Assembly: GCA_029240015.1 (NCBI GenBank)
Contig: JARBTU010000135.1
Coordinates: 1-5,458, forward strand
Direction: 5' to 3'
Length of the DNA stretch: 5,458 nucleotides
Source of the DNA: Oscillospiraceae bacterium
Lineage (GTDB): Bacteria > Bacillota > Clostridia > Oscillospirales > Ruminococcaceae
The position numbers were made by a program, and so were the translations under genes. The notes beneath the pieces were generated by a model. It saw only the letters and a list, made by a program, of their open reading frames with translations. It did not search any database and had not been told where the DNA came from. Shown here piece after piece: positions 1 through 5,351 of this stretch. Position 1 is the stretch's first letter. The number at the start of each line of letters is the position of its first letter.

Positions 1-28
1 AAATCCCTTTTTCAATGTTAAACTGCAT
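1..28 (-). CDS. Start of an unidentified gene (partial, runs off the window)
   Basis: Only nine full codons are visible, reading MQFNIEKGI from the ATG at 28-26. The start is chosen because AGGGAG at 41-36 lies 7 nt upstream of it. A competing ATG at 33-31, in another frame (MECSLTLKKGF), is only 2 nt from that ribosome binding site. A well-formed promoter sits at 65-93, giving an expected leader of about 30 nt. The stretch is far too short to assign a family or function. That a gene starts here is inferred from the promoter, ribosome binding site and start codon all falling at sensible spacings. Confidence 0.5.
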
Positions 29-35
29 TCCATAA

Positions 36-41
36 CTCCCT
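36..41 (-). promoter_or_regulatory. Ribosome binding site deciding the start at 28
   Basis: AGGGAG on the minus strand, 7 nt upstream of the ATG at 28-26 and only 2 nt from the alternative ATG at 33-31. The spacing favours the downstream start. Confidence 0.5.
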
Positions 42-64
42 AAAATATCATAATTGTGTATCAT

Positions 65-93
65 ATTATATCACAAAAACCGTTGCTTCACAA
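65..93 (-). promoter_or_regulatory. Promoter for the partial gene at the left edge
   Basis: The minus strand has TTGTGA at 93-88 (four of six matches to the -35 consensus), a 17-nt spacer, and a perfect TATAAT at 70-65. A TG dinucleotide one base upstream makes it an extended -10 (TGATATAAT). This is the expected form of a housekeeping SigA-type promoter in Firmicutes. Transcription would start near 58 and lead directly into the ribosome binding site at 41-36. It lies just after the stop codon of the small membrane protein gene, so the left-edge gene is probably its own transcription unit. Confidence 0.65.
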
Positions 94-121
94 TACACAA
101 TGCGCGAGAACACTATTCAAA

Positions 122-385
122 TTACACACTTTTATCTTTTATAAATTTATATATGCCAACACCAGTAAGATATAGAAAAAACAATAATATCAGTAGAGTT
201 ACAATAAACACTAATAAATCTTTTAGAAATGAATCAACGGTTATATAAATACAAAGTACGTCAATGGGCATAATAAGAAGGAGAAATAAGATGAACTTGA
301 TTATTCTAGAAATTTTCTTGCTCGCAAAAACTTTTCCCAATATTTCTTCTAAACATTCCATTAGCATTCCAAAAAGAAATTGCAT
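122..385 (-). CDS. Small two-helix membrane protein of unknown function
   Basis: I do not recognise the family. From the ATG at 385-383 it would be 87 residues. A TTG three codons further upstream (394-392) is also in frame, but it overlaps the only purine-rich patch (GGGGG, 9 nt before the ATG) and is less likely. The first ~28 residues are mixed and partly charged (MECLEEILGK, then ASKK). Two long hydrophobic stretches follow at about residues 26-48 and 55-77, with a short charged link (DSFLKD) between them. It ends in the basic tail YKFIKDKSV, so it is probably an inner-membrane helical hairpin. There is no signal peptidase site, lipobox or catalytic motif. A promoter with a perfect extended -10 lies just upstream, after the aspS terminator, which supports a real, separately transcribed gene. 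The ribosome binding site is weak, and an AT-rich stretch can give hydrophobic ORFs by chance. Confidence 0.5.
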   Translation of the reverse strand: MQFLFGMLMECLEEILGKVFASKKISRIIKFILFLLLIMPIDVLCIYITVDSFLKDLLVFIVTLLILLFFLYLTGVGIYKFIKDKSV

Positions 386-426
386 AGTCCACAACCCCCA
401 ATATAGACGATTTTATAAATGTTTTT

Positions 427-455
427 ATTATATCAATAAAGATAATCAAAAAGAA
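427..455 (-). promoter_or_regulatory. Probable extended -10 promoter for the small membrane protein gene
   Basis: A perfect TATAAT lies at 432-427 on the minus strand with TG one base upstream (TGATATAAT). At 17 nt spacing the -35 position holds only TTCTTT (455-450), which is weak, but extended -10 promoters tolerate this. Transcription would start near 420, about 35 nt before the ATG at 385. It lies immediately beyond the aspS terminator. Confidence 0.5.
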
Positions 456-463
456 AATTGCTT

Positions 464-496
464 AAAAAGGCAGTACTTTAACAGTACTGCCTTTTT
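464..496 (-). terminator. Intrinsic terminator after aspS, probably bidirectional
   Basis: A perfect inverted repeat: a 13-nt arm at 464-476 (AAAAAGGCAGTAC) and its exact complement at 484-496, with a 7-nt loop. Read on the minus strand the GC-containing core GGCAGTAC is followed by a run of five Ts, starting only 6 nt after the aspS stop codon. The run of As on the other side gives the same geometry on the plus strand, so it could stop transcription from either direction. It closes the hisS-aspS transcription unit. Confidence 0.9.
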
Positions 497-502
497 CTAA
501 TC

Positions 503-2287
503 TTATTCTTGTGTAGAGATTGTTTGGATATAAAGTTCGTCAAGCTGTTTTTTGTCCACAGGAGCGGGACACATCGTCATCAGCTCGCTTGCATTCTGCA
601 CCTTCGGGAAAGCGATAACGTCACGAATCGATTCTTTATGGAGCATCAGCATCACGAGACGGTCAAGCCCATACGCCATTCCACCGTGAGGAGGTGCGCC
701 ATATTTGAAAGCGTCAATCAAAAAGCCGAATCGTTCTGTTGCCTCTTCCTGTGTAAATCCTAAAGCCTCAAACATGGTCTGTTGGAGCTCAGGGTTATTA
801 ATCCTTATTGAACCGCCGCCAACTTCACAACCATTCAGCACAAGGTCGTATGCTTTTGCTTTGCAACTTTCAGGGTCGGTTTTGATTTTCTCCAAATCCT
901 CATCTGCAACTGCTGTAAATGGATGATGCTTCGCCACATAACGATTATCTTCTTCGTCATGCTCAAAAAGAGGAAAATCTGTGACCCAAAGCAAATCAAA
1001 TGTGTTTTTCTCAATCAAAGAAAGCCTATCCGCCAACTCACAGCGAAGAGCACCTAACGAGTCAAATACAACTTGATTAGACGAATCTGCAACAACAAAA
1101 ATGACATCGCCTTTTTTTGCCCCCATTCTCTCACGAATCGCATCTTTTTCCTGTTCGCTTAAAAACTTTTCAAAGCTTGAGGTTTCATTTTCTTCGGTAA
1201 GCCTTGTATATGCCAAGCCCTTGGCTTTATAGGTCTTCACAAAATCAGCAAGTTTATCGATTTCCTTACGTGTCAACTTTTCCGCGCCACCTTTGACATT
1301 GATCGCACGTATGCTTCCTGTCTCCAACGCTCCGGCGAAAACTTTAAATGCTGTATCTTTTAAGATGTCGCTTAAATCCACAAGCTCTAAGCCAAAGCGG
1401 GTATCAGGCTTATCGGAGCCGTAACGTTCCATTGCCTCTTTATATGGTAATCTTTTTAACGGAAGGCTAATATCTACATCTAAAATCCGCTTAAACACAT
1501 ATTTTGCGAAACCTTCATTGATACTCATTACGTCATCTTGATCAACAAAGCTCATCTCAAGGTCTATTTGTGTAAACTCCGGCTGACGGTCAGCTCTTAA
1601 GTCCTCATCACGGAAACAGCGGGCAATCTGCATATATCTGTCATATCCCGACAGCATCAAAAGCTGTTTGTAAAGCTGTGGGGATTGCGGCAAAGCAAAA
1701 AAGCTTCCCGAATGAACTCTTGATGGGACAAGGTAATCCCTTGCGCCTTCCGGCGTTGATTTGATGAGTATCGGCGTTTCCACTTCCAAGAATCCGTTTT
1801 CGTCATAATAATCCCGTGCCGCTTTAACGATTTTATGTCGCATAATAAGCGTATTCTGCATTTCGCTTCTTCTTAAGTCTAAATAACGATATTTTAAACG
1901 CAACTCTTCTTTCACATTGGTGCTGTCTGTAATTTCAAAAGGAGGAGTTTGCGATTTAGATAACACTCTTAAATCCGTAACAAAAACTTCAACCATTCCT
2001 GTTTTGATGTCAGTATTGACACTTACTCTTTTCCTAACTTCACCCTTTGCCATTACAACAAATTCAGCGCGGCATCCTGCGGCTTTTTCAAAAATTCCAC
2101 GCTCGGTCGAATCATCGAATGCAAGCTGAACAATTCCGGTTCGGTCACGAAGGTCGATGAAAACAAGGTTTCCCAAATCTCGGGTCTTTTGTACCCATCC
2201 GCAAACAACAACTTGTTCTCCGACATTTTTTTCATCCAATTCTGTACAATAGTTGGTTCTCTTTAGCCCAGTCATTAAATCTGCCAT
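503..2287 (-). CDS. aspS: Aspartyl-tRNA synthetase, bacterial type
   Basis: Class II synthetase that charges tRNA-Asp with aspartate in the cytoplasm; 594 residues, the normal bacterial length. An N-terminal OB-fold anticodon-binding domain (about 24-110) contains CGWVQKTRDLGNLVFIDLRDRTG. The catalytic core follows: the QSPQLYKQLLM segment at 201-211, motif 2 at about 223-247 (RCFRDEDLR, then QPEFTQIDLEMSF), and motif 3 at 536-548 (GMAYGLDRLVMLM). The bacterial GAD insertion lies between, roughly 285-425, and NGCEVGGGSIRIN is at 485-497. Leu38 in the RDLG loop is the residue type reported in discriminating AspRS, whereas non-discriminating enzymes often have His there. This suggests it does not also charge tRNA-Asn. 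The ATG at 2287 is preceded by GAGGAG (2302-2297) at 9 nt spacing. It lies 24 nt after hisS and shares its T-box control. No frameshift or missing catalytic motif is seen. Confidence 0.98.
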   Translation of the reverse strand: MADLMTGLKRTNYCTELDEKNVGEQVVVCGWVQKTRDLGNLVFIDLRDRTGIVQLAFDDSTERGIFEKAAGCRAEFVVMAKGEVRKRVSVNTDIKTGMVEVFVTDLRVLSKSQTPPFEITDSTNVKEELRLKYRYLDLRRSEMQNTLIMRHKIVKAARDYYDENGFLEVETPILIKSTPEGARDYLVPSRVHSGSFFALPQSPQLYKQLLMLSGYDRYMQIARCFRDEDLRADRQPEFTQIDLEMSFVDQDDVMSINEGFAKYVFKRILDVDISLPLKRLPYKEAMERYGSDKPDTRFGLELVDLSDILKDTAFKVFAGALETGSIRAINVKGGAEKLTRKEIDKLADFVKTYKAKGLAYTRLTEENETSSFEKFLSEQEKDAIRERMGAKKGDVIFVVADSSNQVVFDSLGALRCELADRLSLIEKNTFDLLWVTDFPLFEHDEEDNRYVAKHHPFTAVADEDLEKIKTDPESCKAKAYDLVLNGCEVGGGSIRINNPELQQTMFEALGFTQEEATERFGFLIDAFKYGAPPHGGMAYGLDRLVMLMLHKESIRDVIAFPKVQNASELMTMCPAPVDKKQLDELYIQTISTQE

Positions 2288-2311
2288 TTGTTCATTCTCC
2301 TCGAAATAGAT

Positions 2312-3646
2312 TCAGTTTAGTAAATCAGATAAGTCCATGTCTCCCATTTTCTGCTCCAGTTCCTTGGTTGCACGCTCAAGTCCTGTCTCGTAAAGCACAT
2401 CCATTAGGTCCCCATCCAAATCAATTTGCTTAATTTCACCCGACTCCATGTCCTTGATGTTTGCTTTACCCGATTCAATCTCGGAATCGCCCAAAACCAT
2501 AGACATTTTAGCGCCGATCTTATCGGCATATTTCATCTGTGCTTTCACACTTCTTCCCATCGTATCGCATTCAATAAAAAAGCCTTCACTTCTTAATTTT
2601 GCCGTCAGTTCGCTTGCTTTCAAGCTTGCCTGTTCGCCAATACTTGCAATATAAAGCTCACAGTCACGAGGCTTTGGAAGTTCTGTTCCCTGGTTTGCCA
2701 TTAAAAGCAGAAGTCTTTCAAGTCCCATAGCGAATCCAAGTCCCGGTGTTTTTTGTCCACCAAGATGTTCCACCAAGCCGTCATAGCGTCCGCCGCCGCA
2801 CACTGTTCCCTGTGCACCGATTTCATTGGATATAAACTCAAAGACTGTTTTGGTATAATAATCAAGCCCTCTGACGATTCTCGGGTTGACAGTATATTCA
2901 ACGCCCATCAGATCAAGCCTTTTTTTGACTCCGTCAAAATGCTCGCTGCATTCTTCACAGATATAATCCAGAACAATCGGAGCCTCTTTTGCTATTGCCG
3001 AACAAACAGCGCTTTTACAATCCAAAATCCTCATCGGATTGGTTTGAAGCCGACCCAGACAGGTTTCACAAAGTTCGGATTTCTTGATCTCAAAATATTC
3101 TTTCAGTGCTGTATGATATTTCGCTCTGCATTCAGGGCAGCCAATCGAATTGATTTCCAGTGTAAGATTTTTAAGCTGTAACACTTTAAAAATCTCGTTC
3201 GCAAGCCCAATGACTTCCGCATCCGCAGCAGGGCTTTGGCTGCCGAGCATCTCGACCCCAAACTGATGGAATTCACGAAGTCTTCCCGCCTGCGGCTTTT
3301 CGTATCTGAAACAACTTGTCAAATAGCTGACTTTCAGCGGCAACGCATCGTTCAGCAAGCCATTTTCAAGTGCCGCGCGAACTGCACCCGCTGTTCCCTC
3401 GGGTTTGAGGGTAATGGAACGATCTCCTTTGTCCGTAAACGTATACATCTCTTTTTGAACAACATCTGTCGTATCTCCTACCGAACGGCAGAAAAGTTCC
3501 GTATGTTCAAACGTAGGCGTTCTTATTTCTTTAAATCCAAACAGCGCGGATGTCTCCAACGCAACAGTTTCGATAAACTTCCATTTATAACTGTCTTTTG
3601 TAAGGATATCCTGTGTGCCTCTTGGCGCTTTAGTAAGCAATGCCAT
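2312..3646 (-). CDS. hisS: Histidyl-tRNA synthetase
   Basis: Class II synthetase that charges tRNA-His in the cytoplasm; 444 residues from the ATG at 3646. That start gives the typical N-terminus (MALLTKAPRGTQDI) and follows GGGAGG (3658-3653) by 6 nt. The frame stays open upstream, but there it is the T-box leader. Visible motifs are motif 2 at 113-130 (FRYEKPQAGRLREFHQFG), Arg259 with LDYYT at 261-265 in the histidine-binding loop, AQGTVCGGGRYDGL at 278-291, and motif 3 at 302-313 (GLGFAMGLERLL). The C-terminal anticodon-binding domain spans about 327-415. A charged tail of about 29 residues, ending MDLSDLLN, makes it about 20 residues longer than B. subtilis HisS. The insertion domain at 170-233 carries eight cysteines, mostly as CxxC pairs, which may bind metal. 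It is first in an operon with aspS and is controlled by the T-box upstream. Confidence 0.98.
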   Translation of the reverse strand: MALLTKAPRGTQDILTKDSYKWKFIETVALETSALFGFKEIRTPTFEHTELFCRSVGDTTDVVQKEMYTFTDKGDRSITLKPEGTAGAVRAALENGLLNDALPLKVSYLTSCFRYEKPQAGRLREFHQFGVEMLGSQSPAADAEVIGLANEIFKVLQLKNLTLEINSIGCPECRAKYHTALKEYFEIKKSELCETCLGRLQTNPMRILDCKSAVCSAIAKEAPIVLDYICEECSEHFDGVKKRLDLMGVEYTVNPRIVRGLDYYTKTVFEFISNEIGAQGTVCGGGRYDGLVEHLGGQKTPGLGFAMGLERLLLLMANQGTELPKPRDCELYIASIGEQASLKASELTAKLRSEGFFIECDTMGRSVKAQMKYADKIGAKMSMVLGDSEIESGKANIKDMESGEIKQIDLDGDLMDVLYETGLERATKELEQKMGDMDLSDLLN

Positions 3647-3652
3647 AATATA

Positions 3653-3658
3653 CCTCCC
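3653..3658 (-). promoter_or_regulatory. Ribosome binding site deciding the hisS start
   Basis: GGGAGG on the minus strand, 6 nt before the ATG at 3646-3644. It rules out the longer reading frame that begins inside the T-box hairpins. Confidence 0.85.
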
Positions 3659-3706
3659 GTATTCGCATCCGTAAAATCTATTAAAAACAGATGACTTAAA
3701 AATAAT

Positions 3707-3743
3707 AAAAACCCCACGTCCCCTAAAACAACGGGACGTGGAG
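3707..3743 (-). terminator. T-box conditional terminator
   Basis: CCACGTCCC at 3741-3733 pairs exactly with GGGACGTGG at 3722-3714, extendable by two more pairs. It is followed by TTTTT at 3711-3707. Its 5' arm is shared with the antiterminator, so the two folds exclude each other. This is the switch that stops transcription before hisS when the cognate tRNA is charged. Confidence 0.93.
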
Positions 3744-3843
3744 CATAATCCACGTGGTGCCACCCTGATTCTGATATTTTCATATCACTCATTCGCTCTT
3801 TAACGCAGAGTTTCGTTCGTGTTTTATTCACGAAAGCTCAAAG

Positions 3844-3848
3844 GTGTC
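3844..3848 (-). other. T-box specifier with overlapping Asp and His codons
   Basis: The specifier position holds GACAC on the minus strand. GAC (3848-3846) is an Asp codon and CAC (3846-3844) a His codon, sharing the middle C. Both match the two enzymes encoded downstream. The position was set by aligning GAA-GAC-ACCTTTGAGC to remembered T-box specifier contexts such as GAA-CTC-A(C/T)CTCTGAGC. That alignment puts GAC in the main slot and CAC two bases on. Confidence 0.75.
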
Positions 3849-3960
3849 TTCTTTTGCTTTGGGCACAGACTGTTTCCACCAAACACAGCCCTCTCTGTGG
3901 AGCATCCACAAAATACTCTTCCTTATCAAAGCCATAACATATAAAATTAAACCTAAAAGA

Positions 3961-4374
3961 TTATCTGTGAGGGTTGGCGATATTTCTCCAATCCAAATCC
4001 CCACGTTCAAGACCGTGAATCAACACTTCCCCCGTTGCAATGTTGGTTGCCATCGGAATCGTATGAACATCACACAGTCTTAGAAGATTCATCTCGTTGA
4101 CTTCATTAGCCTCATTTGTATTACTAAGATGAGGGTCTCTAAAAAACAACAGCATGTCAATTTCATTGCAAGCAATTCTTGATGCAATTTGTTGATCGCC
4201 GCCTTGAGAGCCGCTCAAAAATCGTTGAATGTTAAGCCCTGTTGCCTCTGAAACAAGTTTGCCCGTTGTTCCGGTAGAACATAAGTTGTGTCTGCTTAAT
4301 ATCCCGCAATATGCAATGCAAAACTGTACCATTAATTCTTTTTTAGAGTCATGTGCCGTAATTGCAATGTTCAC
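3961..4374 (-). CDS. mgsA: Methylglyoxal synthase
   Basis: Converts dihydroxyacetone phosphate to methylglyoxal and phosphate, a cytoplasmic bypass of lower glycolysis used when phosphate is short or sugar phosphates build up. The start is taken as GTG at 4374, 9 nt after GGAGG (4388-4384). It gives MNIAITAHD, matching the family N-terminus, and 137 residues, the same length as I recall for B. subtilis MgsA. An in-frame TTG at 4383 touches the ribosome binding site and is rejected. Family landmarks are His8-Asp9, the phosphate-binding TGTTG at 34-38, SG at 54-55, catalytic Asp60 in GGDQQ (58-62), FFRDP (77-81), and RLCDVHTIPMATNIAT near 99-114. The loop at 82-96 is three residues longer than in E. 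coli and B. subtilis. It lacks the PH(D/E)PD segment that supplies E. coli His98 and Asp101. It lies 42 nt after the minD-like gene and just ahead of the T-box leader, with no terminator between. Confidence 0.93.
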   Translation of the reverse strand: MNIAITAHDSKKELMVQFCIAYCGILSRHNLCSTGTTGKLVSEATGLNIQRFLSGSQGGDQQIASRIACNEIDMLLFFRDPHLSNTNEANEVNEMNLLRLCDVHTIPMATNIATGEVLIHGLERGDLDWRNIANPHR

Positions 4375-4383
4375 CGCAACCAA

Positions 4384-4388
4384 CCTCC
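4384..4388 (-). promoter_or_regulatory. Ribosome binding site deciding the mgsA start
   Basis: GGAGG on the minus strand directly abuts an in-frame TTG (4383-4381) but lies 9 nt before the GTG at 4374-4372. The spacing picks GTG as the initiator. Confidence 0.8.
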
Positions 4389-4416
4389 GTTAATATATTA
4401 TAAATACTTAATAAAC

Positions 4417-5151
4417 CTAATAAACACACAGAGAACAATATTCTCCGTCAATTCTCCTTGCCACGTTCCTAAACGCAGTGGTATTCTTATCAGACGCGTC
4501 CAGCCTCATCCCTTTTGCAAATGCGGTTTGAACAGAAATGTCGTCGGCAATCACACCAATCAACTGTAAACCAATTCCATCAATCACGTCATCTAAATCT
4601 CTTACTACTTTGGATTTTATATTCCTTAAACTTGCTTTATTAATCACAAGCCGCATTTCTTTGGCATGGCTCTGATTCATGATAGAAACCAATTTGTTTC
4701 CGTCTCGGATACATACCGGATCCGGTGTTGCGACCACCAAGATTAAATCAGCAACTTTTGTTGCAACCGACACATTGGGACCGATTCCTGCCGGCATATC
4801 AAGAATGATATAATCAAAGTATTTTCTCATATTTTCGCATAATAAAAATATCTTTTCTGTATCATATGAAAAATCCAAGTTGGATGAAGCGGCAATAAGT
4901 CCAAGGTTTGGATGTTCTCCCGCGCCTACGACTGCCTGCTCAACCTCACAATTCCCGCTTAATATGTCTCCTAAGTCATACACAATTTGGTTTTCAGCCC
5001 CAAGCATGATATCTAAACCTCTCAGACCGAAGTCAAGCTCTATCATCAACACTTTTTTGCCTAAATCCGCCAATGCGTACCCCAGTCCAACGCAGACCGA
5101 GGACTTCCCTACGCCACCTTTGCCGGATGTGATTGCTATGATTCGTGACAT
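4417..5151 (-). CDS. minD: MinD-family ATPase (short form without membrane helix)
   Basis: A deviant Walker-type ATPase of the MinD/ParA group, 244 residues. It has the signature-lysine Walker A at 10-18 (GKGGVGKSS, Lys11 and Lys16), a second acidic motif at 36-51 (MIELDFGLRGLDIMLG, Asp40) close to the MinD form, and Walker B at 114-123 (YIILDMPAGI, Asp118). ENQIVYDLGDILSG (53-66) and VIDGIGLQLIGVIADD (189-204) also follow MinD. Classical MinD dimerises with ATP, binds membrane through a C-terminal amphipathic helix and recruits MinC to block division away from midcell. Here the protein ends at GEYCSLCVY, so that helix is missing. No minC or minE is adjacent. It may be a divergent MinD, or a MinD-like protein with another role in cell shape or division. 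The ATG at 5151 follows AAGGTGG by 9 nt. A strong promoter lies upstream, and mgsA follows in the same direction. Confidence 0.88.
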   Translation of the reverse strand: MSRIIAITSGKGGVGKSSVCVGLGYALADLGKKVLMIELDFGLRGLDIMLGAENQIVYDLGDILSGNCEVEQAVVGAGEHPNLGLIAASSNLDFSYDTEKIFLLCENMRKYFDYIILDMPAGIGPNVSVATKVADLILVVATPDPVCIRDGNKLVSIMNQSHAKEMRLVINKASLRNIKSKVVRDLDDVIDGIGLQLIGVIADDISVQTAFAKGMRLDASDKNTTAFRNVARRIDGEYCSLCVY

Positions 5152-5351
5152 GAAGACTTCCCACCTTGCCGTCTGTTTTCATGATGCGGGTAAAAATAAT
5201 CCCTGCTATAAAAGACAAACATAAGCTATTTGCTTTTCATTATATCTTATTTTTACGCAATTTTCACATTATACAAAAATTATCTATTATATATTCTAAC
5301 ATATTTTGCAATTTTGTCAAAGAAAATTTTTATTTACACAAGATACTCCAA
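5152..5351 (-). other. Intergenic region: minD leader and promoter, no gene
   Basis: About 200 nt, very AT-rich, with no supported coding sequence on either strand. It holds the promoter at 5293-5320 and a transcribed leader of about 135 nt. The leader has no riboswitch motif or terminator that I recognise. The only structure noted is a weak GC-A-GGG / CCCGC pairing near 5205-5185. Confidence 0.6.
5293..5320 (-). promoter_or_regulatory. Strong SigA-type promoter for minD-mgsA
   Basis: The minus strand shows a perfect -35 TTGACA at 5320-5315, a 16-nt spacer, and TAGAAT at 5298-5293 (five of six matches) with an upstream TG forming an extended -10 (TGTTAGAAT). It starts 31 nt after the stop codon of the penicillin-binding protein. 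Transcription should begin near 5286. It makes minD-mgsA independent of the upstream cell-wall gene. Confidence 0.8.

Larger units (their letters stand above)
3707..3932 (-). promoter_or_regulatory. T-box riboswitch controlling hisS-aspS
   Basis: This leader RNA binds uncharged tRNA and then allows transcription into hisS-aspS. Read on the minus strand, Stem I begins near 3932 (GCTTTGATAAGG) and has AAGAGTA at 3920-3914, the conserved AGAGAG at 3896-3891 and GGTGGAAA at 3880-3873. The specifier region GAAGACACC follows at 3851-3843. The base of Stem I closes through CCTT and AGC near 3843-3836. A hairpin TTCGTG/CACGAA follows at 3834-3816. Stem III is TGATAT-GAAA-ATATCA at 3787-3772. The T-box sequence AGGGTGGCACCACG is at 3766-3753. 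The antiterminator is complete: GGG (3765-3763) pairs with CCC (3735-3733), the 7-nt bulge UGGCACC sits at 3762-3756, and ACGTGGA pairs with TCCACGT above it. Specifier position was judged by comparison with other T-boxes from memory. No convincing promoter is seen directly upstream. Confidence 0.95.

Noticed and set aside
264..500. A plus-strand frame of 78 codons preceded by AAGGAG-like sequence near 278-285
   Set aside because: The purine-rich patch is inside the ORF rather than ahead of its first ATG, the product has no recognisable pattern, and the frame runs through the bidirectional terminator.
2753..3181. A 142-codon open frame on the plus strand inside hisS (and a 152-codon one at 3236-3694)
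   Set aside because: They are antisense to a conserved synthetase, with no ribosome binding site or recognisable domain; they are shadows of the hisS coding pattern.
3647..3763. A 39-codon N-terminal extension of hisS in the open frame upstream of 3646
   Set aside because: It lies entirely within the T-box antiterminator, terminator and downstream leader, does not resemble a HisRS N-terminus, and the GGGAGG site is correctly spaced for the ATG at 3646.
3523..3831. A 102-codon minus-strand frame across the T-box leader
   Set aside because: It overlaps the riboswitch structures and the 5' end of hisS in another frame; the RNA structure explains this sequence.
3934..3964. A promoter for the T-box leader around TATGTT (3941-3936)
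   Set aside because: The -10 matches only four of six and no -35 hexamer is found at 16-18 nt. It may exist but cannot be supported.
4375..4383. TTG at 4383 as the start of mgsA
   Set aside because: It directly touches the GGAGG site, leaving no spacing. The GTG at 4374 has 9 nt spacing and gives the family-typical N-terminus and length.
4397..4426. TATAAT at 4402-4397 as a promoter for mgsA
   Set aside because: The start site would fall about at the ribosome binding site, leaving no leader, and no -35 box is found at 16-18 nt.
5033..5218. A 61-codon minus-strand frame overlapping the start of minD
   Set aside because: It overlaps minD in another frame and shows no domain; the MinD frame has the Walker A motif and a well-spaced ribosome binding site.
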